Source: Lentisphaerota bacterium (GTDB lineage: Bacteria > Verrucomicrobiota > Lentisphaeria > Victivallales > Victivallaceae). From it: DNA of 42,539 nucleotides. The notes beneath the pieces are model-generated. The model was given only the letters and a program-made list of their open reading frames with translations. It did not search any database and was not told the DNA's origin. Shown here one piece after another: positions 22,129 to 29,820 of the stretch. The stretch covers positions 1 to 42,539 of the forward strand of contig SUWA01000011.1 of the NCBI GenBank assembly GCA_015061695.1, in the 5' to 3' direction. The position numbers and the translations under genes were made by a program. Within the stretch, counting starts at the first letter, position 1; the number at the start of each line of letters is the position of its first letter.

Positions 22129-23889
22129 TCATTGGCCCTGGACATCGCGCAGTTGAAAGTCGCTGCGCAGATAATTGTTTTTTACTGTTCCGTTGGTTTG
22201 AACTGTAAAATCATCCAGCACGTCGCCGTTGAGATCGCGGGCAATGCCTTGAATTCCCTGTTCCGTAAACTTCAGTTCCAGCGAAGTAAGCTGTAACTCC
22301 GGCGGGTTGTTTTTCAGCGGACCGCCCAGCAGAACGATCGGAAAATGATAGTTGCTGCCGGTGAGCTTTTGCGGACGCAGTTCCTGCCGGGCATAGACTT
22401 GATTTTTGCCCGGCACGGTACGCATCGGCACATGCACATGCCCGCCGATGTATAAATCGAGCTTGGCTTGGGGGTTTTGGCCGCCGAAAACCGGATCGAT
22501 CAGCTTGCGCAGCGGTTCGGGAACTTCTACGCTGGCATCACCAAAAGGTGTACCGTGGGCCAGCAGCACCTTATAGCGGGCACTTTGGAATTCTTTGCTG
22601 GCGACTGCCTGTTCCAGCCAGATGCGCTGTTCCTCCCAGAAGGGTTCCGGCACGTTCATAACTGCCGGAGCGGGCGCAGGTTTCCATGGTCCGTTGCCGC
22701 TGTCGAGCATCAGAAATGCCACATCGGCATAGCGCATAAGTTTCATGCTGGAACCGAAATATTTGCACCACAGCGTGCTTTCTTTGCCCAGATATTCGTG
22801 ATTGCCGCGCACGGGGATCATCGGTTTGCCGTTGAAAGTATCGAACAAACCCGGATAAAGTGCCAATTCTATATCGGCAGTGCTGTCGCAATAGTCGCCA
22901 ACATGGCCCAGAATATCCGCGTTTTTGAACGCCGGTAAACCGGTGATGGCCTTTACCCGCCGGGCCCGGTCGTCCCACGCTCCTTGTGTGTCGCCGATGA
23001 GCAGCACATTGAACGGCCGGAACTTTTCCGGCGCACTGCAGAACGTGCGGACTGCACTGCGGTCTTCGCGGAAAGCCCGGTGCGGGTGTTCTGTTACCAG
23101 CCGGTATTCGTAAACTGTATCACTTTCAAGACCGTTCAGAGTTACGCGGTGAACCCGCTCCAGCGAGGCTTTCTGGCCGCTGATGGTGTGCCAGACGCGC
23201 GTCCATTGTTCAGTGCCCTGCTTGCGGTAATCCACGGCGGCGGGTACGCCGTTGACCGTAACAAAAGTTATGCTCATGCGTCCGGGGGCAAAGTCGGTCA
23301 GAATCGGTTCATAAAGCAAAGTCGGATCCGCCGGCGGCACATTGCCGAATGCGGTCAGAAAAGTGAGATCGCCGCACTTTACTTCCAGCTCCACCTCGTG
23401 AGTTCCGGCTTCCAGATCAAGTTCAAAAATGTAGTTGTCTACCGCCGGCGGATAGACCCGGTTGCCGTAGTCAAAGGTGTTGAGCACCTCTTTGCCGTCC
23501 ACCCGGCAGATCATCCACCAGTCGCAGCCCATGCCCATGACCACCCGTCCGGCTTCGGGCAAAGTAAAACTGTTGCGGCAGATTGCCCGGGTGCCGGTGG
23601 GAGTGGAACGGCCGATAACATCCCACAAATTGCGTTCGCCATTGCGGTCGAACTCAAAAGTTGTCTTTATTCCGGCCAGCTCCAGCGACCACGCGCCGGA
23701 CATCACCATCGGGTAGTATTTGACTTTTCCGCCGGGATTCAAAGGCTCTATTGCCTTGGCCGCGCCGCCGCCGAGCGAGGCACAACCGCACATAAAAAGC
23801 ATCATTGCCGAGCAGATCAAACTCAGTCGGGCGCGGCGTGGAGCAGTGAAGATGGTGTGGTCATTGACAAAATCGGTAAAATCATTCAT
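22129..23889 (-). CDS. Exported metallophosphoesterase, probable lipoprotein
   Basis: 586 residues. The N-terminal segment LSLICSAMMLFMCGC-ASLGGG looks like a lipoprotein signal with Cys as the lipidated residue, preceded by a long charged leader. A ~170-residue beta-sandwich region follows, then a fibronectin-III-like domain (~205-290) as in purple acid phosphatases, and a calcineurin-like metallophosphoesterase domain with GDTQG, GDYCD, RGNHEY, LAHGTPFG and GGHVHVP, the complete five-motif dimetal site. Expected to hydrolyse phosphomono- or diesters outside the cytoplasm. It lies 24 bases downstream of the DMT transporter gene in the same direction. A relative with a simpler architecture is at 32748. 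Confidence 0.88.
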   Translation of the reverse strand: MNDFTDFVNDHTIFTAPRRARLSLICSAMMLFMCGCASLGGGAAKAIEPLNPGGKVKYYPMVMSGAWSLELAGIKTTFEFDRNGERNLWDVIGRSTPTGTRAICRNSFTLPEAGRVVMGMGCDWWMICRVDGKEVLNTFDYGNRVYPPAVDNYIFELDLEAGTHEVELEVKCGDLTFLTAFGNVPPADPTLLYEPILTDFAPGRMSITFVTVNGVPAAVDYRKQGTEQWTRVWHTISGQKASLERVHRVTLNGLESDTVYEYRLVTEHPHRAFREDRSAVRTFCSAPEKFRPFNVLLIGDTQGAWDDRARRVKAITGLPAFKNADILGHVGDYCDSTADIELALYPGLFDTFNGKPMIPVRGNHEYLGKESTLWCKYFGSSMKLMRYADVAFLMLDSGNGPWKPAPAPAVMNVPEPFWEEQRIWLEQAVASKEFQSARYKVLLAHGTPFGDASVEVPEPLRKLIDPVFGGQNPQAKLDLYIGGHVHVPMRTVPGKNQVYARQELRPQKLTGSNYHFPIVLLGGPLKNNPPELQLTSLELKFTEQGIQGIARDLNGDVLDDFTVQTNGTVKNNYLRSDFQLRDVQGQ

Positions 23890-23913
23890 CGGGCAAAAAC
23901 CTTATATTAAAAG

Positions 23914-24822
23914 TTAAAGTTTGATAACCGTCATCGCCAGCCCGGAAAGGATCAGCAGTACACCGATCACTTTGGGCCATGTGCAGCGTTCTTTGAGGAT
24001 GAGTATACTGCCGGCCATACCGAAAATCAACCCCAGCTGGCGGAAGACCTGAACATAAGAGGCGTTATCCACATAGTTCATGGCCAGCAGTACAGTGGTG
24101 TAGGTCATGGAAGCAGACAAACCGGCCAGCAGCGGCATTTTCCAGTTCTGTCGGATCAGATTTTTAAACGTTTTCAGCTCGCCCGGCCAGATAAGAACCA
24201 GCAGCATAAGTGCGCTGGTCAATGTGATCGAACGGGTCGAGTAATAGGTCAGAGAAAGGGTTATCTTGTTCAAATCCTGACAACTGACCGCAAAAACGTT
24301 CTGTGCCTCTTTATCCAGGATCGTGTAGCCGGTGGTTCCGCAAGCCACCAGCACAATAAAAAGCAGATTTCTGTTCAGATAATCTTTGAATTGGAAGTGC
24401 GAAAAGTCTTTGAGCGGCATCATCATACACCCGAGAAACACCACCGCCATACCCGCTATGGCCAGCGGACTCAACGCGCTGCCCCAACCCAAGAGCGAAG
24501 TTACCAGCGCCGTCAACAGGATCGGCAGTGCGCGCATCATCGGGTAAGCCGTAGACATTTCCATCGTGCGGTAGGCTCTGACCAGCCCCAGACAATAGCA
24601 GATGTCGCTTACGACCGACAATATCAGAAAGAGGAAGAATTCTCTTGGCAGCCTGAAGATGTTTACCGGGGTCCAGAATTGTACATGCAGCCATACCATG
24701 CAGGCCGTAATGCACATAGCCGTGTAAAAAGATATGCTCATGGTGGAGCGTTTGCCCAACAGATTCCACGAAGCGTGCAACACTGCTGAAAATACGATCA
24801 GAATAAACGCCAGAAAACTCAT
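23914..24822 (-). CDS. DMT/EamA-superfamily transporter
   Basis: 302 residues with ten hydrophobic segments in two EamA-like halves. The first half contains SAVLHASWNLLGKRS and a conserved VRAYRTMEMSTAYPMMRALPILLTAL helix pair; the second contains SASMTYTTVLLAMNYVDNASYVQVFRQLGLIFGMAGSILILKER, the typical last-helix motif with Glu-Arg. It is likely a drug/metabolite-type exporter or uptake carrier in the inner membrane, substrate unknown. The ATG at 24822 is chosen because GAGG precedes it by five bases; an upstream in-frame start at 24876 adds a non-conserved leader. It is the first gene of a two-gene unit with the metallophosphoesterase. Confidence 0.88.
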   Translation of the reverse strand: MSFLAFILIVFSAVLHASWNLLGKRSTMSISFYTAMCITACMVWLHVQFWTPVNIFRLPREFFLFLILSVVSDICYCLGLVRAYRTMEMSTAYPMMRALPILLTALVTSLLGWGSALSPLAIAGMAVVFLGCMMMPLKDFSHFQFKDYLNRNLLFIVLVACGTTGYTILDKEAQNVFAVSCQDLNKITLSLTYYSTRSITLTSALMLLVLIWPGELKTFKNLIRQNWKMPLLAGLSASMTYTTVLLAMNYVDNASYVQVFRQLGLIFGMAGSILILKERCTWPKVIGVLLILSGLAMTVIKL

Positions 24823-25016
24823 TATGACCTCAAGTTGGAAAATTACGTTCAGATAATATACCACCACTGCGGACAATATTCAAACGACAAACAGATTTAT
24901 AGTGTTTTTTTGAGGTTGGTGCTTGCGGGAAAGCGTTTGACGTGGTAAATTATCTAAAGCGAATATTTGGTTGATCGTACCGGAAGAAACCGTTCCGGCA
25001 GAAAGAGTTTTTATTT

Positions 25017-26162
25017 ATGAAGATATTGTTGGGCGGAGTGCCGTTCGGATCAGGCAACATCGGCGATGAAGCGATCCTGAATTGTGTGGTCAGTATTTTC
25101 CGGCGTAATTTTCCGGAAGCACTGCTGGCAGTGGCGACTATGGCGCCGGAATCTGCCGCGCAACGCTATCAGTTGGAGTGCCTGCCGGCGTTCGGGTTTG
25201 ATCCGAAGGAATCCATGCGCAAGTTCCGGCGTGAATTGCGCCGGTTCGATATGTTCGTCTGGGCGGGCGGAACGGGCTTGTCGGATTACCCGCATATCGG
25301 AGCGGAATTGCTGGAAAATGCCCAGGCCTCCGGCGTAAAAACGGTTATCTGGCAGGTGGGGATGAACCGGGAACTCAATCCGGATTATTTTCAACTGCAC
25401 GGGCGTAAACTCAAGATCGCCGAACTGCTGGGGTTGACCCGCTACTGGGAAAAACAGCTGGAAAACCGGATGCGCGAGCGCTTGCAAGTCTGCGTTTCGC
25501 GCTGCGATCTGGTGGTACTGCGTGATCAGCCCAGTTTGATCGAATTGCACACTTCCGGGGAGTTTCCGGCGGCGCTTTACGGCGCGGATTCAGTGATCCT
25601 TCAGCAGCCCGCACCGGGCAGACTTTTGCCCGATGACAAACTGAACCGCCGCAGCGTAGGGATTTGCGCGGCCGAAAAACTCAACCGCCGCAAGCAGGCC
25701 GAAGCGATCAGCTTTTTACAGCGGCTGCAAACCGAACTCAATGTGCGGCTGGTGTTTATTCCCATGACTGCCGATGACCGGGCAATCATGCTGCCGCTGT
25801 ATGAGGCTACCGGAGGATGCGGCAATGTGTTTTGCGAATTCACCGAACCGGAGGAAGTCCAGAATGCCGTCGGCTCGTGCGCCTTACTGATCAGCGGCCG
25901 GCTGCAGTTGACCATAATGGCGCTCAATGCCATGGTGCCGGGGATCGGGGTCGCCAACAGCAGCAAGATAGCCAACTGCTTGAATATGTTTGGCTTGCCG
26001 GTTTTTAACAACCAAAGTACAATCAACTTTGATGATCTGTTTGACGAATGTGCCCGCTGGCTGGATGATCCGGATTTCCGGCACCGGGCCGCCGATGTGC
26101 GCAAACGGATGCTGGCCCGTCTGGAACAGTGCGAGAGCTATCTGCGGTTGCTGGCTGTGTAA
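25017..26162 (+). CDS. Polysaccharide pyruvyltransferase-family protein (CsaB-like)
   Basis: 381 residues of the PS_pyruv_trans fold. The N-terminal GGVPFGSGNIGDEAIL is the family's glycine-rich start, and FVWAGGTGLSDYP corresponds to the conserved G-G-G/G-G-T loop after strand 4. The second half has SVGICAAEKLNRR, VFIPMTADDR, and ALLISGRLQLTIMALNAMVPGIGVANSSKI, equivalent to the SxRLHxxIxAxxxxxPxxxI motif of CsaB/WcaK; here the usual histidine is glutamine (SGRLQL). Members add ketal pyruvate to cell-wall or surface polysaccharides, or act as related GT-B transferases. The His-to-Gln change makes the activity uncertain. Thioredoxin follows after 108 bases. Confidence 0.85.
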   Translation: MKILLGGVPFGSGNIGDEAILNCVVSIFRRNFPEALLAVATMAPESAAQRYQLECLPAFGFDPKESMRKFRRELRRFDMFVWAGGTGLSDYPHIGAELLENAQASGVKTVIWQVGMNRELNPDYFQLHGRKLKIAELLGLTRYWEKQLENRMRERLQVCVSRCDLVVLRDQPSLIELHTSGEFPAALYGADSVILQQPAPGRLLPDDKLNRRSVGICAAEKLNRRKQAEAISFLQRLQTELNVRLVFIPMTADDRAIMLPLYEATGGCGNVFCEFTEPEEVQNAVGSCALLISGRLQLTIMALNAMVPGIGVANSSKIANCLNMFGLPVFNNQSTINFDDLFDECARWLDDPDFRHRAADVRKRMLARLEQCESYLRLLAV

Positions 26163-26270
26163 AAGATGGAAAATTTGGGGTGCGGAACATTGGCAAAAAA
26201 GATTTGTCGGTATATCTTAAAACAATCCGATAACGGCAATAACGTTGAGTTCAGGAGAGGAGATATTATT

Positions 26271-26594
26271 ATGGCTTCGATAAAAGAGTGGGATGTAAAA
26301 AGTTTTGAGGAAGCAACTGCCTCCGGTGTTGCATTGGTGGATTTTTTTGCAGTTTGGTGCGGCCCGTGCAAGATGATGATGAGTGTGCTGGAAGAGGCGG
26401 TCGCGGAATTTGATGAGTCGCAAGTCAAAGTCGGCAAGATCAATATAGATGAGTGCCGCGAACTGGCCGTACAGTACGGCATCCGCACCATTCCGACGTT
26501 TATTTTGTTCAAAGACGGTCAGGTCGCCGATAAGCTCATCGGGGTGCAGAGCCGCAAAGCTCTGACCAACATGATCGCCGGCGCATTGGAGTGA
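26271..26594 (+). CDS. trxA: Thioredoxin
   Basis: 107 residues, full-length thioredoxin fold, reducing cytoplasmic protein disulfides. The active site WCGPC is at 29-33, the conserved Asp of strand 1 (VDFFAVWC) at 24 and the cis-proline at TIPTF. The ATG at 26271 follows GGAGAGGAG; a longer in-frame reading from 26166 lacks a ribosome binding site and does not match the family. It is followed after 15 bases by a Nudix gene. Confidence 0.96.
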   Translation: MASIKEWDVKSFEEATASGVALVDFFAVWCGPCKMMMSVLEEAVAEFDESQVKVGKINIDECRELAVQYGIRTIPTFILFKDGQVADKLIGVQSRKALTNMIAGALE

Positions 26595-26609
26595 TTTTAC
26601 GGTTGTTCT

Positions 26610-27005
26610 ATGAATAAAAAGCAGATCGAAGTTGTGGCCGGGGTGATTTTTGACGGCGAGCTTCTGCTGGCCTGTCAGCGGCCGGCAGGCAAAAGTCTGG
26701 CCGGATTCTGGGAGTTCCCCGGCGGCAAGGTCGAGCCGGGAGAAACGCTGGAGCGGGCACTGCACCGGGAACTGGCCGAAGAACTGGATCTGCAAGTAAC
26801 AATTCTGGACGAAATGTACCGTCTGGAAATCGACAGCGGTGATAAAAAACTTATACTGCATTTTTTGCGGGCCATAAAAAAGAGTTCCAGCGAGGCGCAC
26901 TCCTGCGAGCAGCAGCAGTTCAAGTGGCTGAAACGCAGCGAATTAAACAGCGTACAGTGGCTGGAAACAGATCGGGAATTTGTCAACTATCTGGCCGGCA
27001 GGTAA
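26610..27005 (+). CDS. Nudix hydrolase, MutT-like
   Basis: 131 residues. The Nudix box G-x5-E-x7-REL-x-EEL is present at residues 39-61 (GGKVEPGETLERALHRELAEELDL), with aspartate in place of the usual final glycine. The preceding FWEFPGGK and the trailing WLKRSELNSVQWLETDREFV match the MutT 8-oxo-dGTP-diphosphatase group (compare the W-P..D..F-type ending). It probably cleans oxidised nucleotides from the pool, which fits the thioredoxin neighbour. Start codon 26610 has no strong ribosome binding site and may depend on coupling to trxA, 15 bases upstream. Confidence 0.9.
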   Translation: MNKKQIEVVAGVIFDGELLLACQRPAGKSLAGFWEFPGGKVEPGETLERALHRELAEELDLQVTILDEMYRLEIDSGDKKLILHFLRAIKKSSSEAHSCEQQQFKWLKRSELNSVQWLETDREFVNYLAGR

Positions 27006-27042
27006 AAAATCCGGCAGTTAAAAAAATGGAGGATCTTCAACT

Positions 27043-28593
27043 ATGAATATGAAATTGATTGATGCAAAAAGTGGTTTTACCATCGACTTTTCGCGCATGA
27101 ACATTACCTGGGAAGATTTGGACGGTTTGCAGGCAAAATTTGACCGGGCGGTCCGCGAAATGGCGGCCTTGGAAAACGGCGCCGTCAAAAATCCCGACGA
27201 AAACCGCAAAGTAACGCACTTTACGGATCGTATTGCCTACCGGCAGTCGGAACTTTTTGCCGATGTGCAGAAGTTTGCCGAAGCGCTCAAGAACGGTCAG
27301 ATCACCGGCTGTACCGGCAAAAAATTTGATGCTGTGATCGTCAATGGCATCGGCGGTTCGGCGCTGGGACCGCAACTGCTGCAGTTTGCCATCAACGGCC
27401 CGTACTGGAACGAAAAGAGCGATGCCGAACGTAACGGTTATCTGAAAGTTTACTTTTTGGACAACACCGACAGCTCCGGCTTGAAAGACGCGCTGGAACT
27501 CGTTGATCTGGAAACCACGCTGCAGTTGTGCGTATCCAAATCCGGCGGCACGCAGGAAACTTTCAACAACCTGACCGCGCTCGAAAAAGCCTACGCGGCA
27601 AAAAATCTGAATTACGCCGCCAACGCCTGTGCCATAACCATGCAAGGCAGCAAACTTGATGAACACGCCAAAGCTGCCGGTTGGCTCAAAGTTTTCCCCA
27701 TGGCCGAAAGTATCGGCGGACGCACCAGCGAAACCAGCATCGTCGGCCACCTGCCCGCCGCGCTGGCCGGAATCGACTTTGCCTCTTTCCTCGCAGGCGC
27801 CTGCGACATGGATGAATTGACCCGCCGCAGCGATTACCGCACCAATCCGGCGATGATGCTGGCGGCAATGTGGTATCTGGCCGGTAACGGCAAAGGCGAC
27901 CGCAATATGGTGATCGTGCCTTACAGCGACCGCCTGGTGCTGCTTTCGCGTTACTTGCAGCAGCTGGTCATGGAAAGTCTGGGCAAGGAGCTGGATCTGG
28001 ATGGCAACGCGGTCTATCAGGGCTTGAACGTATTCGGCAACAAGGGCGGCACCGACGCGCACGCTTTTATCCAGCAGCTCAACGACGGCCGCAACGACTT
28101 TTTTGCCACTTTTATCGAAGTCATGCACGATGCAGATGCGGTAAAACTCGATGGCGATCTGGCAATGGGCGACTATCTGCACGGCTTTTTGTACGGTCTT
28201 TCGGCAGCGCTGGAAGCCAAACAGCGCCCGGTCATTACTATGGAAATAGCCGCAGTTACCACCGCCGAACTGGGCCGGTTGATCGCACTGTACGAACGCG
28301 CGGTGGCCATTTATGCTGAATTTATCAATATCAACGCGTTCCACCAGCCGGGTGTGCAGGCTTACAAGCTGGCCGCCAAAGGCATGTTGGCCGTGCGCGA
28401 AAAACTCTTTAATGCTTTGACCGACCGGCCGGTCAGCGGCAGTGCGGAAGCTCTGGCCACGCTTTCCGGTCAGCCCGAATCAGTAGCCGCGGTGGCCGGC
28501 TGGCTCAACCGGGCGGCAGCCAATCCGGAGCTTTACAGCGTGGAACGGGAGTTTTCGGCTGCTGACGGCGACTGGATCTATACGGTAAAATAA
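27043..28593 (+). CDS. pgi: Glucose-6-phosphate isomerase
   Basis: 516 residues with tandem SIS-type sugar-isomerase domains; interconverts glucose-6-phosphate and fructose-6-phosphate in glycolysis and gluconeogenesis. Visible motifs are NGIGGSALGPQ (101-111), SKSGGTQETF phosphate loop (165-174), GGRTSETS (225-232) and GNKGGTDAHAFIQQL (332-346), whose His belongs to the active site. GGAGGA lies nine bases before the ATG. It sits 37 bases after the Nudix gene and 19 before the LemA-like gene, so it is probably co-transcribed with both. Confidence 0.95.
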   Translation: MNMKLIDAKSGFTIDFSRMNITWEDLDGLQAKFDRAVREMAALENGAVKNPDENRKVTHFTDRIAYRQSELFADVQKFAEALKNGQITGCTGKKFDAVIVNGIGGSALGPQLLQFAINGPYWNEKSDAERNGYLKVYFLDNTDSSGLKDALELVDLETTLQLCVSKSGGTQETFNNLTALEKAYAAKNLNYAANACAITMQGSKLDEHAKAAGWLKVFPMAESIGGRTSETSIVGHLPAALAGIDFASFLAGACDMDELTRRSDYRTNPAMMLAAMWYLAGNGKGDRNMVIVPYSDRLVLLSRYLQQLVMESLGKELDLDGNAVYQGLNVFGNKGGTDAHAFIQQLNDGRNDFFATFIEVMHDADAVKLDGDLAMGDYLHGFLYGLSAALEAKQRPVITMEIAAVTTAELGRLIALYERAVAIYAEFININAFHQPGVQAYKLAAKGMLAVREKLFNALTDRPVSGSAEALATLSGQPESVAAVAGWLNRAAANPELYSVEREFSAADGDWIYTVK

Positions 28594-28612
28594 GCCGGTT
28601 ACGGAGGCGTAA

Positions 28613-29161
28613 ATGTCCATACCCGGCATAATTTTACTGGTTCTGGCGATCGTATTCATCTATTTTTTTAACGGCGTGATCATCAAGCGGCAGCGCTGGA
28701 TGCACAATCTGTCGCTGGTGAATGTATTTTTCAAGCAGCGCATGGAGCTGTTGACCGAGCTGATGGAGCTGTTGCCGGAAGCGCTCAAAGCTGGCGGTGC
28801 AAACGTCCGCACGATGATCGACGAATACGATTTTCATGCGGCGCTGCAGCAGAAATCCGAACTGGATGAGCGTCTGACTTCGGCCCTCAAAAAGTGGTAC
28901 AGCACTTTGAAAGAATTGCCGGAGTTTCAGGCAGAGGGTGCGCTGAAGAAAGCGTTGGCACAACTGGAACGCTGCGAAGGTTTTCTGACTTCGGCCCGGA
29001 TCGAATACAACCGCTCGGCAGAAAATTTGAATCGCGTGATCTCCCTGCCGGTGTGGAAGATTTTTGCCGCGCGGATGAAAATAAAACCGCAGGAGCAATG
29101 GGCCATTCCCGCTGACGAATGGGCCAAACCGTTGCCGATAACCAAACTTTACGTCAAGTGA
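28613..29161 (+). CDS. LemA-family membrane protein
   Basis: 182 residues: one N-terminal membrane helix (IPGIILLVLAIVFIYFFNG, ~3-21) followed by a long helical domain with ELLTELMELLPEALK and the LemA-type end LTSARIEYNRSAENLNRVISLPVWKIFA. LemA proteins present such an all-helical domain on an N-terminal anchor; their biochemical role is not settled. GGAGG precedes the ATG. It is the last gene before the terminator at 29182. Confidence 0.82.
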   Translation: MSIPGIILLVLAIVFIYFFNGVIIKRQRWMHNLSLVNVFFKQRMELLTELMELLPEALKAGGANVRTMIDEYDFHAALQQKSELDERLTSALKKWYSTLKELPEFQAEGALKKALAQLERCEGFLTSARIEYNRSAENLNRVISLPVWKIFAARMKIKPQEQWAIPADEWAKPLPITKLYVK

Positions 29162-29181
29162 TCGAAGCACAGTTTTGTGCA

Positions 29182-29220
29182 TCGGCCCCGCTGGATCGGA
29201 TTCAGTGGGGCTGTTTTTTA
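29182..29220 (+). terminator. Terminator of the trxA-pgi-lemA unit
   Basis: GGCCCCGCTG pairs with CAGTGGGGCT (one G-T), then a six-T run to 29219. Confidence 0.8.
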
Positions 29221-29261
29221 ACGGAATGATTTAAAAAAGTATTTTTTTTCAGTTTTTTGCC

Positions 29262-29288
29262 AAGGATCAAGCCTTTTGCATCGTCTTA
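29262..29288 (+). promoter_or_regulatory. Candidate ECF-type promoter before the sigma factor
   Basis: AAGGATCAA (29262-29270) and CGTCTTA (29282-29288) resemble the -35/-10 style of ECF promoters (GGA... and CGTC), about 50 bases before the GTG start. The 13-base gap between GGATC and CGTC is shorter than the usual 16-17, so the match is tentative. If right, the sigma factor is autoregulated. Confidence 0.35.
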
Positions 29289-29335
29289 TACAGTGAATAG
29301 AAGGCCAATCGCCATCTGAAAACAGGAGATTTAGT

Positions 29336-29818
29336 GTGAAAGACAAACAACTTTTGTTCGATCGTCTGATCGACGGGTCGCTGGATATGCTCCGCAGTAC
29401 AGCGTACTCGATTCTGGGCAACGCTGCCGATGCAGACGATGCAGTGCAGGAGGCTCTGTGCCGGGCGTGGAAAAAATATAATTTTTTCTGCTCCCGGAGC
29501 AAACTCTCCAGCTGGGTGTGCCGGATAACGATCAACGTAGCCTGCGATATGCTGCGGCAGAAAAAACGCGAACAGGCCAACCTTGCACTTTTGACGCCGG
29601 AGCATGAGGATGATCACCGGCACGATCTGGCATTGGAAGAATTGCAGCTGGCTGTTTGTGAATTGCCCGAACCTTACCGGTCAGCCATAACGCTGGGGGT
29701 TTTGAGCGGTATGAGCGGCGAAGAAGCCGCCCGGAAATTGGATTGCAAGCTCAACACTCTGTATTGGCGGATCAGCCGTGCCAAAGAGATCCTGCGCGAA
29801 AAACTGAAAGGGTTCTGA
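29336..29818 (+). CDS. ECF-type RNA polymerase sigma factor
   Basis: 160 residues: sigma region 2 (~8-75, with SILGNAADADDAVQEALCRAWKKY for core binding and -10 recognition) and region 4 (~100-155, LPEPYRSAITLGVLSGMSGEEAARKLDCKLNTLYWRISRAKEIL, a helix-turn-helix for the -35). No regions 1 or 3, as in ECF factors. The start is GTG, with CAGGAGA just upstream. It ends two bases before the VWA-domain membrane protein, which is probably its regulator. Its target regulon is unknown; only its own promoter candidate is visible here. Confidence 0.93.
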   Translation: MKDKQLLFDRLIDGSLDMLRSTAYSILGNAADADDAVQEALCRAWKKYNFFCSRSKLSSWVCRITINVACDMLRQKKREQANLALLTPEHEDDHRHDLALEELQLAVCELPEPYRSAITLGVLSGMSGEEAARKLDCKLNTLYWRISRAKEILREKLKGF

Positions 29819-29820
29819 CC

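Noticed and set aside
27037-28344. 435-codon minus-strand frame opposite pgi
   Set aside because: Antisense shadow of a clear housekeeping gene.
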